DNA of 43,372 nt. It comes from Mucidula mucida (taxonomy: Eukaryota > Basidiomycota > Agaricomycetes > Agaricales > Physalacriaceae). Position 1 is the stretch's first letter. Each line of letters opens with the position of its first letter. The position numbers were made by a program, and so were the translations under genes. The DNA is taken from assembly GCA_015501055.1 (NCBI GenBank), contig JADNYV010000292.1, positions 1 through 43,372 on the forward strand, given 5' to 3'. Under the pieces are notes generated by a model. It was not told where the DNA came from. It did no database searches and worked only from the letters and a program-made list of their open reading frames with translations. This document shows, one piece after another, positions 18,921 to 28,351 of this stretch.

Positions 18921-20747
18921 TTGCTATTCCTTATGTCGTCGTCGAACTTCCTCCGAGGTCGTGCACGTGGTACCACGTTTCGTGGTGCTGATGGGCGTGG
19001 TCGCGGTCGTGGCGGTGGTCGTGGCGGTACAGGCTCCACCTCGTTCCGTCCCGACTATCGTGTGCCCCAGCTGGCATTCGAGTATAACGACCGTTGCGGG
19101 ACGATCACTCACCCGGCAGGGAAGTGTACGATTTGCGACGATTATCGTGTACACTTGTACGGGCCACAAGAGAGGCGAGAGCCTACTTTTGTTGCGGCCC
19201 GGGACAACCAGTATCACGCGATGTTGGCCGGTGTAGCGGAGGACCTTGCCAAAGCAGATGAAGTCATCGCGCGTCTCGAGCATGACATTCAGCAGCTGCA
19301 ATTGGAGAACACGAGTCTCAAGGCAGCGGTGACGTCGGATGTGGACCGTAGTCGGAAACGACTACGTCTGGATGCGACGGAGCCAATATACCAGACACAA
19401 GTGAAGTTGGTCGCCGATGCGATCAAACTAGCTAAGACCTTCGTCAGCGATGATGCTGGACAAGGCGAGGAGAGGGCATCACCAGACATAATCATGGTCT
19501 ATGGTGAGGACCCGTCGAAAGCCCAGTTCGACATCATGAGGGCCCCCAATTCGTTGGCGCACCTTGTCCCAGCGGCGGATCGTGTATCGCGACTGACCGC
19601 GGCTGACAAGAGGTCCGGATTGAGGGAAGCAGCCGTGACGGTAGCAATCGTCGAGTACCTTGCCGACTCAGCGCCGGAGACGACGATATTTGCGGATCCG
19701 GCTTTCCCTGATGATCTGGAGAGCGCAAAAGCGCTGTTGCGAAGCGCGAGAACGCCGGGCAACTACGAGGCGTACTTTCTGCTGCAAGCCGTTCTATGGT
19801 TGGCTGAGCACTGGGAGTACGCAACGAACGGGACAATATCGCTTACCCCTGCATTGAAACATATGCGTACGGAGGCCGCGAAGAACTTTCCTAGGTGGCA
19901 TCAGTCTCGCGGGCGTCCTCATGAGGCGGCGCAGCGGTTGCTCACCTTCTCGGTGAATCACGAGTTCAGGAAGTTCAAACGACCCGACTCAGCAGGCCCC
20001 TCGGCCACCGAGTTGCAAATTGCTGTTTGGGCGGCGGGGACCGCCCTTCCCGAGCTGGCGCCTGGCATCCACGTATCTGATGACAAGGGATTTGTGGATC
20101 TTCGGACGGTTCGCGGCCACCAGATGGTGGCGGCATTATCACCGGACACCAAGAAGCAGACGATGGCGAACCGCAATCGTCGACGCTTCACTCTCACGGC
20201 GACACACCTCATCGCCTGCGTCGGACTCTATGCGGAGCTAGTAGCGGAGGCGGGTGTGACTATCACGCCGTCGTTTTCCCCTCAACCATTCCCAGTGGAG
20301 AAGGTGGATAACCTCGATGTACGCGAGTTGGCGTGCTTCTTCGCGGAGGTTGGCGTATCCATACGGATGGTCACTGACGCGTGGCCGTGGGCAATGCAGT
20401 GCGTGATGTTCCTGGAATCTATGTTCACAGCGGATGAGCGGGGAGAATGGGAATTCATTCTGAGGGGCGTACCAGAGCGGCTCGTAGTATATGGTATGCC
20501 GCCCAAACTCGAAGGCGCACTTGAATACTGGTCTCCAGAGACAGTCGGATGGCCGGTGATTGATCTCGCGTTTTATCAATGGCGCAGAGTGCTGCTACGC
20601 CAGAAGGATCTTGATGATAAGGCGCGACAGACGAAGACTAAGGGCGGACGGGATGTGGTGATGGCAGGCACCGGAACTACATCCTCCGAGGCGGGGGGTG
20701 CGTCAAACAGCGCGCCCATCGAATCGTCGCCTATCGAGTCGGAGTAA
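18921..20747 (+). CDS. ORF3 of element 2: RGG-rich, coiled-coil protein of unknown function
   Basis: An uninterrupted 608-codon ORF lies in sense orientation between integrase and the 3' LTR. It is absent from standard Ty3/gypsy elements. A second start at 18933 (MSSSNFLRGRARG) may be the real one. The N-terminus is an Arg/Gly-rich basic segment (GRGRGRGGGRGG), typical of RNA-binding tails, followed by a Cys/His patch (DRCGTITHPAGKCTICDD) that could bind zinc and then a coiled coil (EVIARLEHDIQQLQLENTSL). The remainder is a mostly helical domain I do not recognise, with a Ser/Glu-rich acidic tail. No signal peptide or membrane segment is visible, so it does not look like an envelope protein. 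It stays open while pol has frameshifts. Confidence 0.85.
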   Translation: MLFLMSSSNFLRGRARGTTFRGADGRGRGRGGGRGGTGSTSFRPDYRVPQLAFEYNDRCGTITHPAGKCTICDDYRVHLYGPQERREPTFVAARDNQYHAMLAGVAEDLAKADEVIARLEHDIQQLQLENTSLKAAVTSDVDRSRKRLRLDATEPIYQTQVKLVADAIKLAKTFVSDDAGQGEERASPDIIMVYGEDPSKAQFDIMRAPNSLAHLVPAADRVSRLTAADKRSGLREAAVTVAIVEYLADSAPETTIFADPAFPDDLESAKALLRSARTPGNYEAYFLLQAVLWLAEHWEYATNGTISLTPALKHMRTEAAKNFPRWHQSRGRPHEAAQRLLTFSVNHEFRKFKRPDSAGPSATELQIAVWAAGTALPELAPGIHVSDDKGFVDLRTVRGHQMVAALSPDTKKQTMANRNRRRFTLTATHLIACVGLYAELVAEAGVTITPSFSPQPFPVEKVDNLDVRELACFFAEVGVSIRMVTDAWPWAMQCVMFLESMFTADERGEWEFILRGVPERLVVYGMPPKLEGALEYWSPETVGWPVIDLAFYQWRRVLLRQKDLDDKARQTKTKGGRDVVMAGTGTTSSEAGGASNSAPIESSPIESE

Positions 20748-20796
20748 AGCCCTGTGGTCAAGACCTTCATCGATGATTCGGTCTTGAGGGGGAGGG
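20748..20796 (+). other. Hairpin and polypurine tract before the 3' LTR of element 2
   Basis: TCAAGACC (20758-20765) pairs with GGTCTTGA (20780-20787) around a loop containing the palindrome CATCGATG. GAGGGGGAGGG (20786-20796) directly abuts the LTR and is the plus-strand primer tract. Confidence 0.8.
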
Positions 20797-21012
20797 TGTA
20801 ACGGGGAGTTCCCGATATGGACATGTTTGGCACGAACGTTATGTCGATCGCCTTCGGGCGATCTTTACTTACTCTTTTACTACGACTACTGGCTTTGTTT
20901 TCTATCCGTTTCTACGCTTACGGGTCCCCAAGGTCCCATTTGGACTCAATCTTATTGCTTTATCGTGTTATTTCGGGCCCTCCGGACCTCGACAGTGTAC
21001 CTACGGGTTACA
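20797..21012 (+). repeat. 3' LTR of element 2 (216 bp)
   Basis: It matches 10345-10560 with one substitution and is followed by target duplication AAAGT (21013-21017). Confidence 0.95.
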
Positions 21013-21327
21013 AAAGTGGTGAATTCCCGGAAGTACCGCGGGGGTTTTTAATACAAGGTTCACTGGAAGGGTTATGGCACACACGAGCAGACATGGGAAC
21101 CGGCATGCAATCTCAAAAATGCCGACGAAGCCATCAGTGATTTCCACCAACAATATCCGAACAAGCCAAAGCCACCCGCGCTTGCTCGCATTGAAGTCCC
21201 CATGTCGCAATTTCCATCACATCTATTCCGACCCATGCCACCGCCCGATACCAAAACCCTCGACGTTATGCTACCCTCTGCAGCCCTCATGGAGCGACTC
21301 TGGCGCAGAATGGAACTTGCGCCTTAA
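21013..21327 (+). pseudogene. Chromodomain end of element 1 Pol, downstream of element 2
   Basis: The continuation of the integrase frame reads VVNSRKYRGGF, then TAA at 21049-21051, then an open chromodomain remainder (YKVHWKGYGTHEQTWEP, NLKNADEAISDFHQQYP) and a Pro-rich tail ending at TAA 21325-21327. The aromatic residues expected of a methyl-lysine cage are visible in part (the W of WKGY, the W of TWEP). The in-frame TAA is shared with copy A (1107-1109). Confidence 0.88.
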
Positions 21328-21338
21328 GGAGGGGGTGA

Positions 21339-21867
21339 TGTTATGAATTGCCATATTTTCACATTTTCACATCTTATCATATCTTATCGGGAGCCTTGTC
21401 TTATCAACCAACGGACCGTTTCATCATCTGTTTCGTCACCGATCATACCCCTTTTCATTACCAAAGCCGTACTCATGTCGGACACACGCCCAACACATGG
21501 ATGACATCATACATGCCGATACCTCATGGACTCCCTATTGTATACACACCGCCGACACTCGTAGCACACATGGTTGTTTCAGTATTATTACTTACATGCA
21601 GTTACCACTCGTATTTAATGGTTTCACGGACTAGTAGCATACAACACTGGGTCAAGGGCGTGGAGCATCCCTAGTGGAAACGCGTATGGACAAGGAGCTT
21701 CAAACACAGACTTACTAGTATATAAGCAGTAGTGTAGTATCATTGTACTTTAGTTCCGATCTCGTTTATACACCTGGCCTAGCCTAGTCTTACGAACGCG
21801 AACACTTTCTCTTTCAGTTCTTGCTGTGGTACCTGGTTGAGTCTCGTGGCTTAGTCAGTCGCTAACA
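21339..21867 (+). repeat. 3' LTR of element 1 (529 bp)
   Basis: TG..CA ends. It follows the polypurine tract AAGGAGGGGG and TGA, and is followed by target duplication GGAAC (21868-21872). TATATAAG lies at 21719-21726. It is collinear with 4671-5199. Confidence 0.95.
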
Positions 21868-23967
21868 GGAACCGCGCCAGGGAAACTTCAAGAAGAAGGT
21901 TAGTGCACGCATAAATTTGACATTTTAATACTCACCAGGTTTTCTGTAGCGGCCCAATACTCTCAAGGACTATGATGCCGCATCCGACGATGATCTCGAC
22001 ATTGACGTTGCTGAGACCTCGCGGCCCCATCGCCAATTCCGCAAAAACCGTTGCCAATCAAAAAAGGTCGCAGGAAGAACGCGCCAACCTTCTAAAAAGG
22101 ACGCTATCCGTATCAACTGGGCCCAACCCGCTCTATTCCGTCAAATCAATACTGCCGCACGCAAAACCTGTCGTCCTTGGAGTCCTCTGGCCATTGTGCA
22201 GCAGGTGCAGCGTGACAATCCAAAAGACTTTGCACAGTTGACGCCTCAGGTAGTTGGAAAATGGATCTGCCCCATCGCAAAGTCACAGGGCGAGTCGAAG
22301 TGGAGTGAGAAGGTGATAGCACGAGTAAAACGAGGGAATCAACCTGGTGGCCAGACCACGCGAGCCGGCATATTGGTAAGCAAACATGTCTAATCAGATT
22401 TCCGTGCTAACTTGCCCTCTTATCATAGAGTGCATACCCCGATCTCTGTAAAGCAATTCAAACGCGGCTTCAGGCGATGTGCTCTGTTGGTGTGCCACTC
22501 ACCGTCACCTCTGTCCGGGCTATCATGATTGGATACATCAATATCCACGCGCCTCATCTGTTCAAAATCAAACAGTCGGATGGCTCAGCCTTTCGCTGTT
22601 CTGAGGCTTTCGTCAAAAAGTTTATGGATCGACATCTTGGCTGGAGCTACCGCCGCGCGACAAAGGCTGCAAAAAAGGTCCCCGACAATGTTGACGAAAT
22701 CTTGCAGGAAGCATACCTCCGCGAGGCGAATCTTATTCGAAACTACGCTATCCCCGGTGGATTGCGGGTCAACACCAACCAGACTCAAATCGTTTATCAG
22801 CAAGGTACCAACACGACATGGTCTGAGCGTGGGGCGAAACAAGTTCCGACGTCCGGTCACGAAGAGAAGCGCGCATTCACTCTGGTTCCTTCCATATCTG
22901 CGAGCGGTGTTCTCCTCCCCATGCAGGCTATCTATCACGGTCAGAAGGATGGCTCTCTTCCCTCCAAGGATTGTCCCGCATACGCCGCAGCACAAAAACT
23001 TGGTGTTTGCCTCCTTCCTTCAAAATCTAAAACTTACTGGTCTACTCATGAGACAATGCACAACCTTGTCAACAATATTATTGTCCCATACCTGGATGCG
23101 ACCAAGAAGGAGCTCGGGTTACCGGAGTCGCAGTTTTCCATCTGGAAAATTGATTGTTGGAGTGTGCACAAGTCGGAAGACTTCATGACTTGGATGCGCA
23201 CCAATCATCCCCGGATTATTGTTCTCTTTGTTCCAGCAAACTGCACGGGTGTATGGCAGCCTCTGGATGTTGGGTTACAACGCGTCATGAAGCTCTCTAT
23301 CAAGCGCGCATGTCATCGTGACATGGTCAAGGAAGTCTCCGAGCAGCTCGAGAAAGATCCGGACGTGGTCATGAAGCTGGATACCAGCATCGGTACGCTT
23401 TGTGACCGTTCTCTTGGTTGGATTGTAGCTGCCGTTCATGATACGAGCAACCGTGAACTCATCCAGAAGGTCAGCCGTCCGCAATTCCTCTTTGAGTTGT
23501 TCACTCACCCAGTTTAGGCATTTGAACTTTGTCGTGTAGGGGAGCTTAACTGTTCGCAAGCCTCCCTCACCTCCCCATCCACCCTGGAACTCCTTGCTGA
23601 TCTTCCCAAGACAAACCCTGTTCTGTTTGCAAAGTTATCCAAGTCGCGTCTTCCAGATGTTAAGGACCTCGGCGAAGAGGAAGCCTTTTCCGACCAATCA
23701 CCCAAAGACAATAGTGATATCCCTCTTGATGTTGTTGCCAACATTGTTGAGGCATCTGGTGGAGAGATTGACGGGTTTGATATCTCGGAGGACGGTACAG
23801 TAATGCGTACTGGAGTTGCCGAGACGGACCATGAAGATATCGTGCGCACAGAGAAGGGCAACGACATTGAGCCCGAGGCCGTGCTAGAACTTCCCATCGT
23901 CAGCAAGCGTGGGTGTACCATCCGACCAAGCTGCTGGTATGCAGGCGCACACTGGCAGCGGTCTTAA
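21868..23967 (+). pseudogene. Pogo-type HTH-DDE transposase of the TIR element (catalytically damaged)
   Basis: The left exon end (to 21898) is followed by an intron 21899-21949, an exon 21950-22375, a 53-bp intron 22376-22428 with a GCTAAC branch site, and a last exon to 23967. The second exon carries an HTH-like DNA-binding region (WSPLAIVQQVQRDNP, LTPQVVGKWI, PGGQTTRAGIL). The last has the DDE_1-type core: VNTNQTQIVY, where family members normally have Asp in NxDQT but codon 22777-22779 is Asn; KIDCWSVHKS (Asp 23152); and WQPLDVGLQ (Asp 23266). A UAG at 23515-23517 interrupts a frame that otherwise stays open for 149 more codons. The first splice join is one base out of phase. The gene is therefore inactive. 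Confidence 0.82.
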
Positions 23968-24398
23968 TTACTTATCTCTTCATCTGTGGGAGACATACAA
24001 ACCTTTATTACCATGATATTATCTGAAATGTTATATGCTTTATACCTTTTGAAATGTCCATGCTTCACCCCGTGAACAAGTTCGAAGTTGAGTAGCGAAG
24101 GATCGTTAAGACGCTGCCAGTTGATTGTTAACTCGGCACGTAACAAACTTGCACCGTGTTGCCTGCATTTAGTATTGAGGTAGACTGCAAAAGAAATTGA
24201 GTGCTTGATTTAAAATAGAATTTGACTGTATTGGTGTTGTTCAACGGCTGGTCAAGTGGTGTGAAGTGAGTGCTGTAAAGTGTGAGCTATGGTGGATTAA
24301 GTAGCCGATCACGATCATTGACAACTTTACCTTCAACCACCATCATCGACGTACCCGTCATCTCATTGCCGCCGACCACCCCATCCCATACCGCTACC
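23968..24398. other. Non-coding stretch inside the TIR element
   Basis: It is AT-rich after the transposase stop, with no gene, tRNA or repeat recognised. A pyrimidine-rich segment with CACC/ATCA runs (24310-24390) leads into the next gene start and may be its promoter or 5' UTR. Confidence 0.5.
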
Positions 24399-25030
24399 AT
24401 GGCCAGGACTCGTTCTTCAGGACCTACAGATGCTGCCAGACGCAGCCCGGAGGAAGCTCATCGGAAATCCGAAGGGCGGACACTGGTGGAAAAGGCGAAT
24501 GCCAGCAAGCTGGAGTACCGCAAGCGCAATCGGAAGAAGTGTAATTTGCGTTCAGCAGAAGCTATGAGACGGTGCGTTGCCTCTCCATTTATACGTGCTT
24601 AACTGAAATAGCAACACAGTCACCGAGCCAAGGTCAAAACTCTTCCCGCGAAGGAGCAGCAAGCATGCCATCAGCAACGTCTCCAGCACGACGCTCACTA
24701 TCGTTCCTCTCATGCCAATGAACGCTGTGCTGCCAGCGAACATCGTCGACACGCGTGAGTCTTCTTGGTTGCCTCGGGATCCAGCTCATTAATTCCTGCA
24801 GAGACAATCCTTGTCGCATTACCCGGAATGGCCAACTCCAGCACCCGGAGACGTACTCAGCCTCCGATAGATGTGTCGTCCAACAAAATAATACCGCCAA
24901 GAAGTGGCGGCGAGATCGTGCCGCAAAGGGAGAGGTGGACAACGACGAGGCGAACAGCGAGGAGCGTGCCAACAATTTCTATTCGAACGCCAGCGACGGA
25001 GCTAATGAACGCGCTGAGGATGAGGATTGA
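24399..25030 (+). CDS. Small basic, Arg/Lys-rich protein, three exons, unknown function
   Basis: The proposed exons are 24399-24571, 24620-24754 and 24802-25030. Both introns (48 and 47 bp) have GT..AG ends, and the frame is preserved only with these sites. The product is about 178 residues: SKLEYRKRNRKKCNLRSAEA, then RRHRAKVKTLPAKEQQA and SSHANERCAASEHRRHA, then an acidic tail ending AEDED. The repeated pattern of YR.RNR and RRHRAK..LP..EQ resembles a dispersed basidiomycete family of basic proteins whose role I do not know. It lies between the transposase and the P0 pseudogene, inside the TIR unit. A captured gene or a transposon accessory are both possible. Confidence 0.5.
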
Positions 25031-25243
25031 GATGGAGACGAGGTTTTAGGCCATCTGCACTGCTTAAACCTATATTGATAATCAAGATATTTCTTCCTCG
25101 CACGCTTTCTCTCTTCCCTTCAAACACCTTCAATACATGTAACACAAATGGTGAGCTCGACAGATTGCGAGATGTGAACGACGCTGACGATAATACAGAG
25201 GTTCCCGGAGGCTGTACTATTACTGTGCGTTTAGATATACAAA

Positions 25244-25981
25244 ATGGGAGCATCTCGCACAGAGAAGGAACTCTACTTTGAAACGCTCAAGGACCTTTTG
25301 GCCAAATTTGGTGCGCTTTCCAGGCGATTTTGCGTGATCTTAAACTAATTATTTTGCGGCCTCCATCTTCATCGTCAATGTCGACAATGTCGGATCAAAT
25401 CAGATGCATCAGATTCGTGTCGCTCTCCGTGGCAAGGGTGTTGTGTTAATGGGAAAGAACACCATGGTTCGCCCTGCCCTCCGATCCGTCTCCTCCCCAT
25501 ATCAAGGGAAACATTGATTCGTCTTCACGTCCGGCGACCTCAAAGAGCTCCGTGACCTCATCACCGCCAACAAGGTCGCAGCCCCAGCTCATGCTGGAGC
25601 ATTCGCACCCAAGGACATGACTGTTCCCGCTGGAAACACTGGTATGGAGCCCTGAAAGACGTCCTTCTTCCAGGCTCTCGGTATCCCCACCACGGGCGAT
25701 ACCATCAAAATCATCTCCGACGTCAAGGTTGTTGTCGCCGGTACACGTGTCGGCACATCCGAGGCCACGCTTCTCAACATGCTGAACATCTTCCCGTTGA
25801 CATACGGAATGACTGTCGTCCAGATCTTCGACAACGGAAATGCCTTCCCTCCTTCGGTTCTCGACGTTGACGAGCAGGCGCTCATTGACCGTTTCGTCTC
25901 CAGAATCAAGACTGTTTCCGCCATCTCCTTGACTCTCAACTACCCCACCATCGTACTCGAACACGCCAGCATTGTCTTGTC
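25244..25981 (+). pseudogene. 60S acidic ribosomal protein P0 pseudogene (intron retained)
   Basis: It starts at ATG 25244 (MGASRTEKELYFETLKDLL), then has a 49-bp intron-like segment (25311-25359) whose acceptor AG has become GG, then [86 protein letters not shown] and ISLTLNYPTIV. This is unmistakably ribosomal protein P0, which anchors the ribosomal stalk. Frameshifts and a TGA disrupt the stretch before FVFTSG, a second TGA replaces the Gly after GMEP, and similarity ends after YPTIV, so the C-terminal stalk part is missing. The retained intron shows DNA-level copying rather than retroposition. Confidence 0.92.
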
Positions 25982-26545
25982 GAATGAGGTCATGTTCTCG
26001 TTCTCTCCGAGTCGAGTAAGTCTTCTCCCAGTCGTTGGCCTAGCTATCTCACTCACCATGTTAGTCTCAGCTGCCGCTTTGTGCTGTTACAATTTGGGGC
26101 CGACACGCCAGTAAGTCAAGTTACTCAACATTCTTGGTCGTCCTTTTTTAGCGGGGATCGAGGAGCACTGCCTTAGGGTTAGGGCTTAATTGGATACGCC
26201 ACTGTAAAGAGGTCACAACTTTTTACAGGGGTTTATCCAGGCACCATGCTTTTTTGTTGTTTCTGATATTCACTTATTAACATATGTATCGCTCTACTTA
26301 TCATATGTAGTCCCGCTTCCGTAGTACTAATTGAAGTGCAAAATTGGTTCCAGAGTCTGTTATCTTAAGAAGTTGTTTGGTCCGTGCGCATTGCCCAAAT
26401 ACGGGCTTATCTGCACATGAGTTTGTTTACCACCTCTGAACACCTTACCACCACCATTCGTAAGACCATTGGTGTCCTAGCACACATCGGTACGCATTTT
26501 TTCTTTTTCTTCTTTCTTTTCTTTATCTTTTCGATCGCTCCACCA
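25982..26545. other. Non-coding stretch inside the TIR element
   Basis: No gene is recognised. A GTAAGT..TTAG intron-like segment (around 26000-26061) follows the P0 remnant, and a TTTTTCTTTTTC pyrimidine tract (about 26498-26530) precedes the next possible start at 26546. The latter looks like a promoter or 5' UTR tract. Confidence 0.45.
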
Positions 26546-26926
26546 ATGTCGCGTGCTGGGTCTGTCGACTCCACCATGGGACGCGCCAGTGCACAACGCT
26601 GGTGAGAGCCCTTTATGCCCTCATTTGTTCTCTTGATCTGTGCTCTCTCGTATTTCTAGTCTCTGATGTTCTACCTTTCAGATGACTCGAACGACACGCG
26701 CCGGAATCATCTTCAGCCCTTTTACTTTAGGCGCGCCGCTTGTTTGTGATGTCGACACTGGGGATCTGTTACATGCTCGATTTGCGGAACTCGATGCGAT
26801 GGACGACGTAGACGCGGAGGAGGCCAACGAGGAATTGGAGAGTGAGGCAGAGGATGAACCCCAGATTGCAGATCTCGTGCATATTTTTTTGGCCTGAGTT
26901 TCTCATACTTATTCACGGCCCCTTAG
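26546..26926 (+). pseudogene. Possible N-terminal exons of the dioxygenase-like gene
   Basis: A short ORF (MSRAGSVDSTMGRAS, 26546) ends in a GTGAGA donor at 26602. A second segment from 26682 (MTRTTRAGIIFSPFTLG) has an acidic tail (DAEEANEELESEAEDE) and is followed by a possible 50-bp intron (26877-26926). No splice combination I tried keeps one frame into the next exon, so these are either decayed or wrongly joined. Confidence 0.3.
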
Positions 26927-28351
26927 CACCCCCCATGCCACACACGCACCGGTGCCGACATACTACCACGCGCATACGCGCCCACCTCCTCCGCTGAACA
27001 TTCCAGCAACGCTCGTGCCCTCCCCCCCCCTCTCGCCTCTCACACCCCCACCACCCTCACCGTCTTCTTCCTCGGCAAATTCCATACCATTATACCCGGA
27101 TCCCTTATGTCCAGATGCCTCCCTTGCCTCACCACCTCTCCGTGGCAAGGAGGCGCGCCAAAACGGATCACATCGCCGACGGGCAGCAAAGAAACGCCGT
27201 GCGCATGAAGAAACCGGCGATTGTCAGAAAGACTCAACCAAGCGTCATGTCGCAGACGCGATGGCCAATGTCCTCGAGTTCGATATTGATTCCCAGAATC
27301 TCCCAGTCAACTCTACCGGCTTCGGAGGTCTGCGCAGATCCTATGTCAAGGATAAGCGCGACGCGAATACCCTTTGTGCTCAGCCTGGGTGGCGTCATCT
27401 TCGCTACGAGAATGGCCAAGGCAGTATTCCCTTAGTGGATCGCAAGCGCCGGATGATAGCGTGCATTGGGGGTACGCCAAAGGATGTCGCGCGTTGGACT
27501 TCGGAGGTCGTTGAGCCTTTAGAGAAGGCAATTGAGGAGGGTTCTCGCGGGGTGAAGTTTTCCAAGAAGGAAAAGCGGCACAAGCGTGGACCTTTCGCCG
27601 CAACTGCCATTGGGGTGTCTCATGGGGTGGTGAGAAGGTATGTGCCGTTACTTCACTCTGCTTTCTGCCCCTCATCATCAACAGCGACCCGGCAATCGTC
27701 GCCTTTCAAAAGGGGCACGTAAATTCATGGAGGGTCTACTTTCTAACCCAGCCGTACAATGTGCTTCAGGATTCCTCAATCATATGTTTTATCTCTTATT
27801 GTTTTGACCTCTCATTGATTAAGTACCTCTAGATCTCTTTCGCACATATAACAAGCCCATGTAGACATATACGAGGAACATCAGCGACGTTTGCACGCCT
27901 CGAATCCGCGCTTGCGCAAGAACTTTGTGAATAGCGTTTTCTCTTGCCTTACGGTCAACAGTGGCCCACGAACGGTCACCGACCCTCACGCTGATAGTGC
28001 TAACCGCCCAGACGGATGGTGTGGAATTACCTGCTGTGGGCCGTTCGACTATAAGTGCGGCGGTAGCTGGTTCTTTGGGATCTCAAGCTTGTAATTGACT
28101 TCCCCCCGGGATGCACTATATTCATCCCATCCGCCCTTCTGGTGCATTCGAACTGCCCCATCCAACCGGGCGAACGTCGCTATTCCATGACACAGTATAC
28201 TGCCGGAGGGCTATTTCGCTGGGCAGCTAATGGTTTCCAGACCCAAGAGAAGTTCTGGGAAAATGCTTCTGACGAGGAACGTGCGCGCTGGATGGCTGAC
28301 CGGGCGACGCGCTGGGAGCGCGGCCTTGCACTGTTTCCCGTTATCTCTTAA
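26927..28351 (+). pseudogene. TET/JBP-like 2-oxoglutarate/Fe(II) dioxygenase pseudogene
   Basis: A Pro/Ser-rich and basic N-terminus (RRRAAKKRRAHEE) precedes a conserved region (VDRKRRMIACIGGTPKD; FSKKEKRHKRGPFAA; GVSHGV). A 55-bp intron (27630-27684) follows, then RPGNRRLSKGARKFMEG and, near 27900, the double-stranded beta-helix: PHADSANRPDGWC supplies an HxD iron motif (His 27987, Asp 27993), and LVLWDLKLVIDFPPG, VHSNCPIQPGERRYS supply the distal His (28145) and an Arg for 2-oxoglutarate, then QYTAGGLFRWAANGF. A one-base loss near 28064 shifts frame between the halves, and the region 27790-27890 has stops. Family assignment to the TET/JBP-like proteins expanded in basidiomycetes is inferred from motifs. 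Known members oxidise methylated bases in DNA. Confidence 0.65.

Larger units (their letters stand above)
10345..21012 (+). mobile_element. Element 2: 10.7-kb Ty3/gypsy retrotransposon with an extra 3' ORF
   Basis: Identical-length 216-bp LTRs (10345-10560 and 20797-21012) start TGTAACGGGG and end GGGTTACA. I see one difference between them (G versus A in the GTCCCC-AGG stretch), so the insertion is recent. The target duplication is AAAGT (10340-10344 and 21013-21017). Internal order is leader, Gag-protease ORF, RT-RNase H, integrase with a chromo-like tail, a 240-bp spacer, an additional 608-codon ORF, a hairpin, the polypurine tract and the 3' LTR. The length is well above typical 5-7 kb chromoviruses, because of a very long Gag and the extra ORF. 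Confidence 0.95.
4671..21867 (+). mobile_element. Element 1: chromodomain Ty3/gypsy LTR retrotransposon, interrupted by element 2
   Basis: Two 529-bp LTRs (4671-5199 and 21339-21867) begin TGTTATG and end GCTAACA, and are flanked by the 5-bp duplication GGAAC. The LTRs differ at about seven positions, all transitions as I read them. Without the nested element 2 the element is about 6.5 kb, normal for chromoviruses. Gene order is gag with a zinc knuckle, protease, RT, RNase H, integrase, chromodomain, which defines Ty3/gypsy. A polypurine tract lies at 21326-21335. I saw no convincing tRNA primer site right after the 5' LTR. The gag gene has an in-frame TGA. Confidence 0.95.

Noticed and set aside
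18921..20747. ORF3 as an envelope-like glycoprotein
   Set aside because: There is no signal peptide, no transmembrane segment and no glycoprotein-like Cys pattern; the N-terminus is RGG-rich instead.
4671..21867. RIP as the cause of all decay
   Set aside because: LTR differences appear to be transitions only, but the number is small and the dinucleotide context was not computed, so it is not claimed.
25244..25981. P0 as a processed retrocopy
   Set aside because: An intron-like 49-bp segment is still present at the FGxxA/SIFIV junction and there is no poly(A) remnant at the end.
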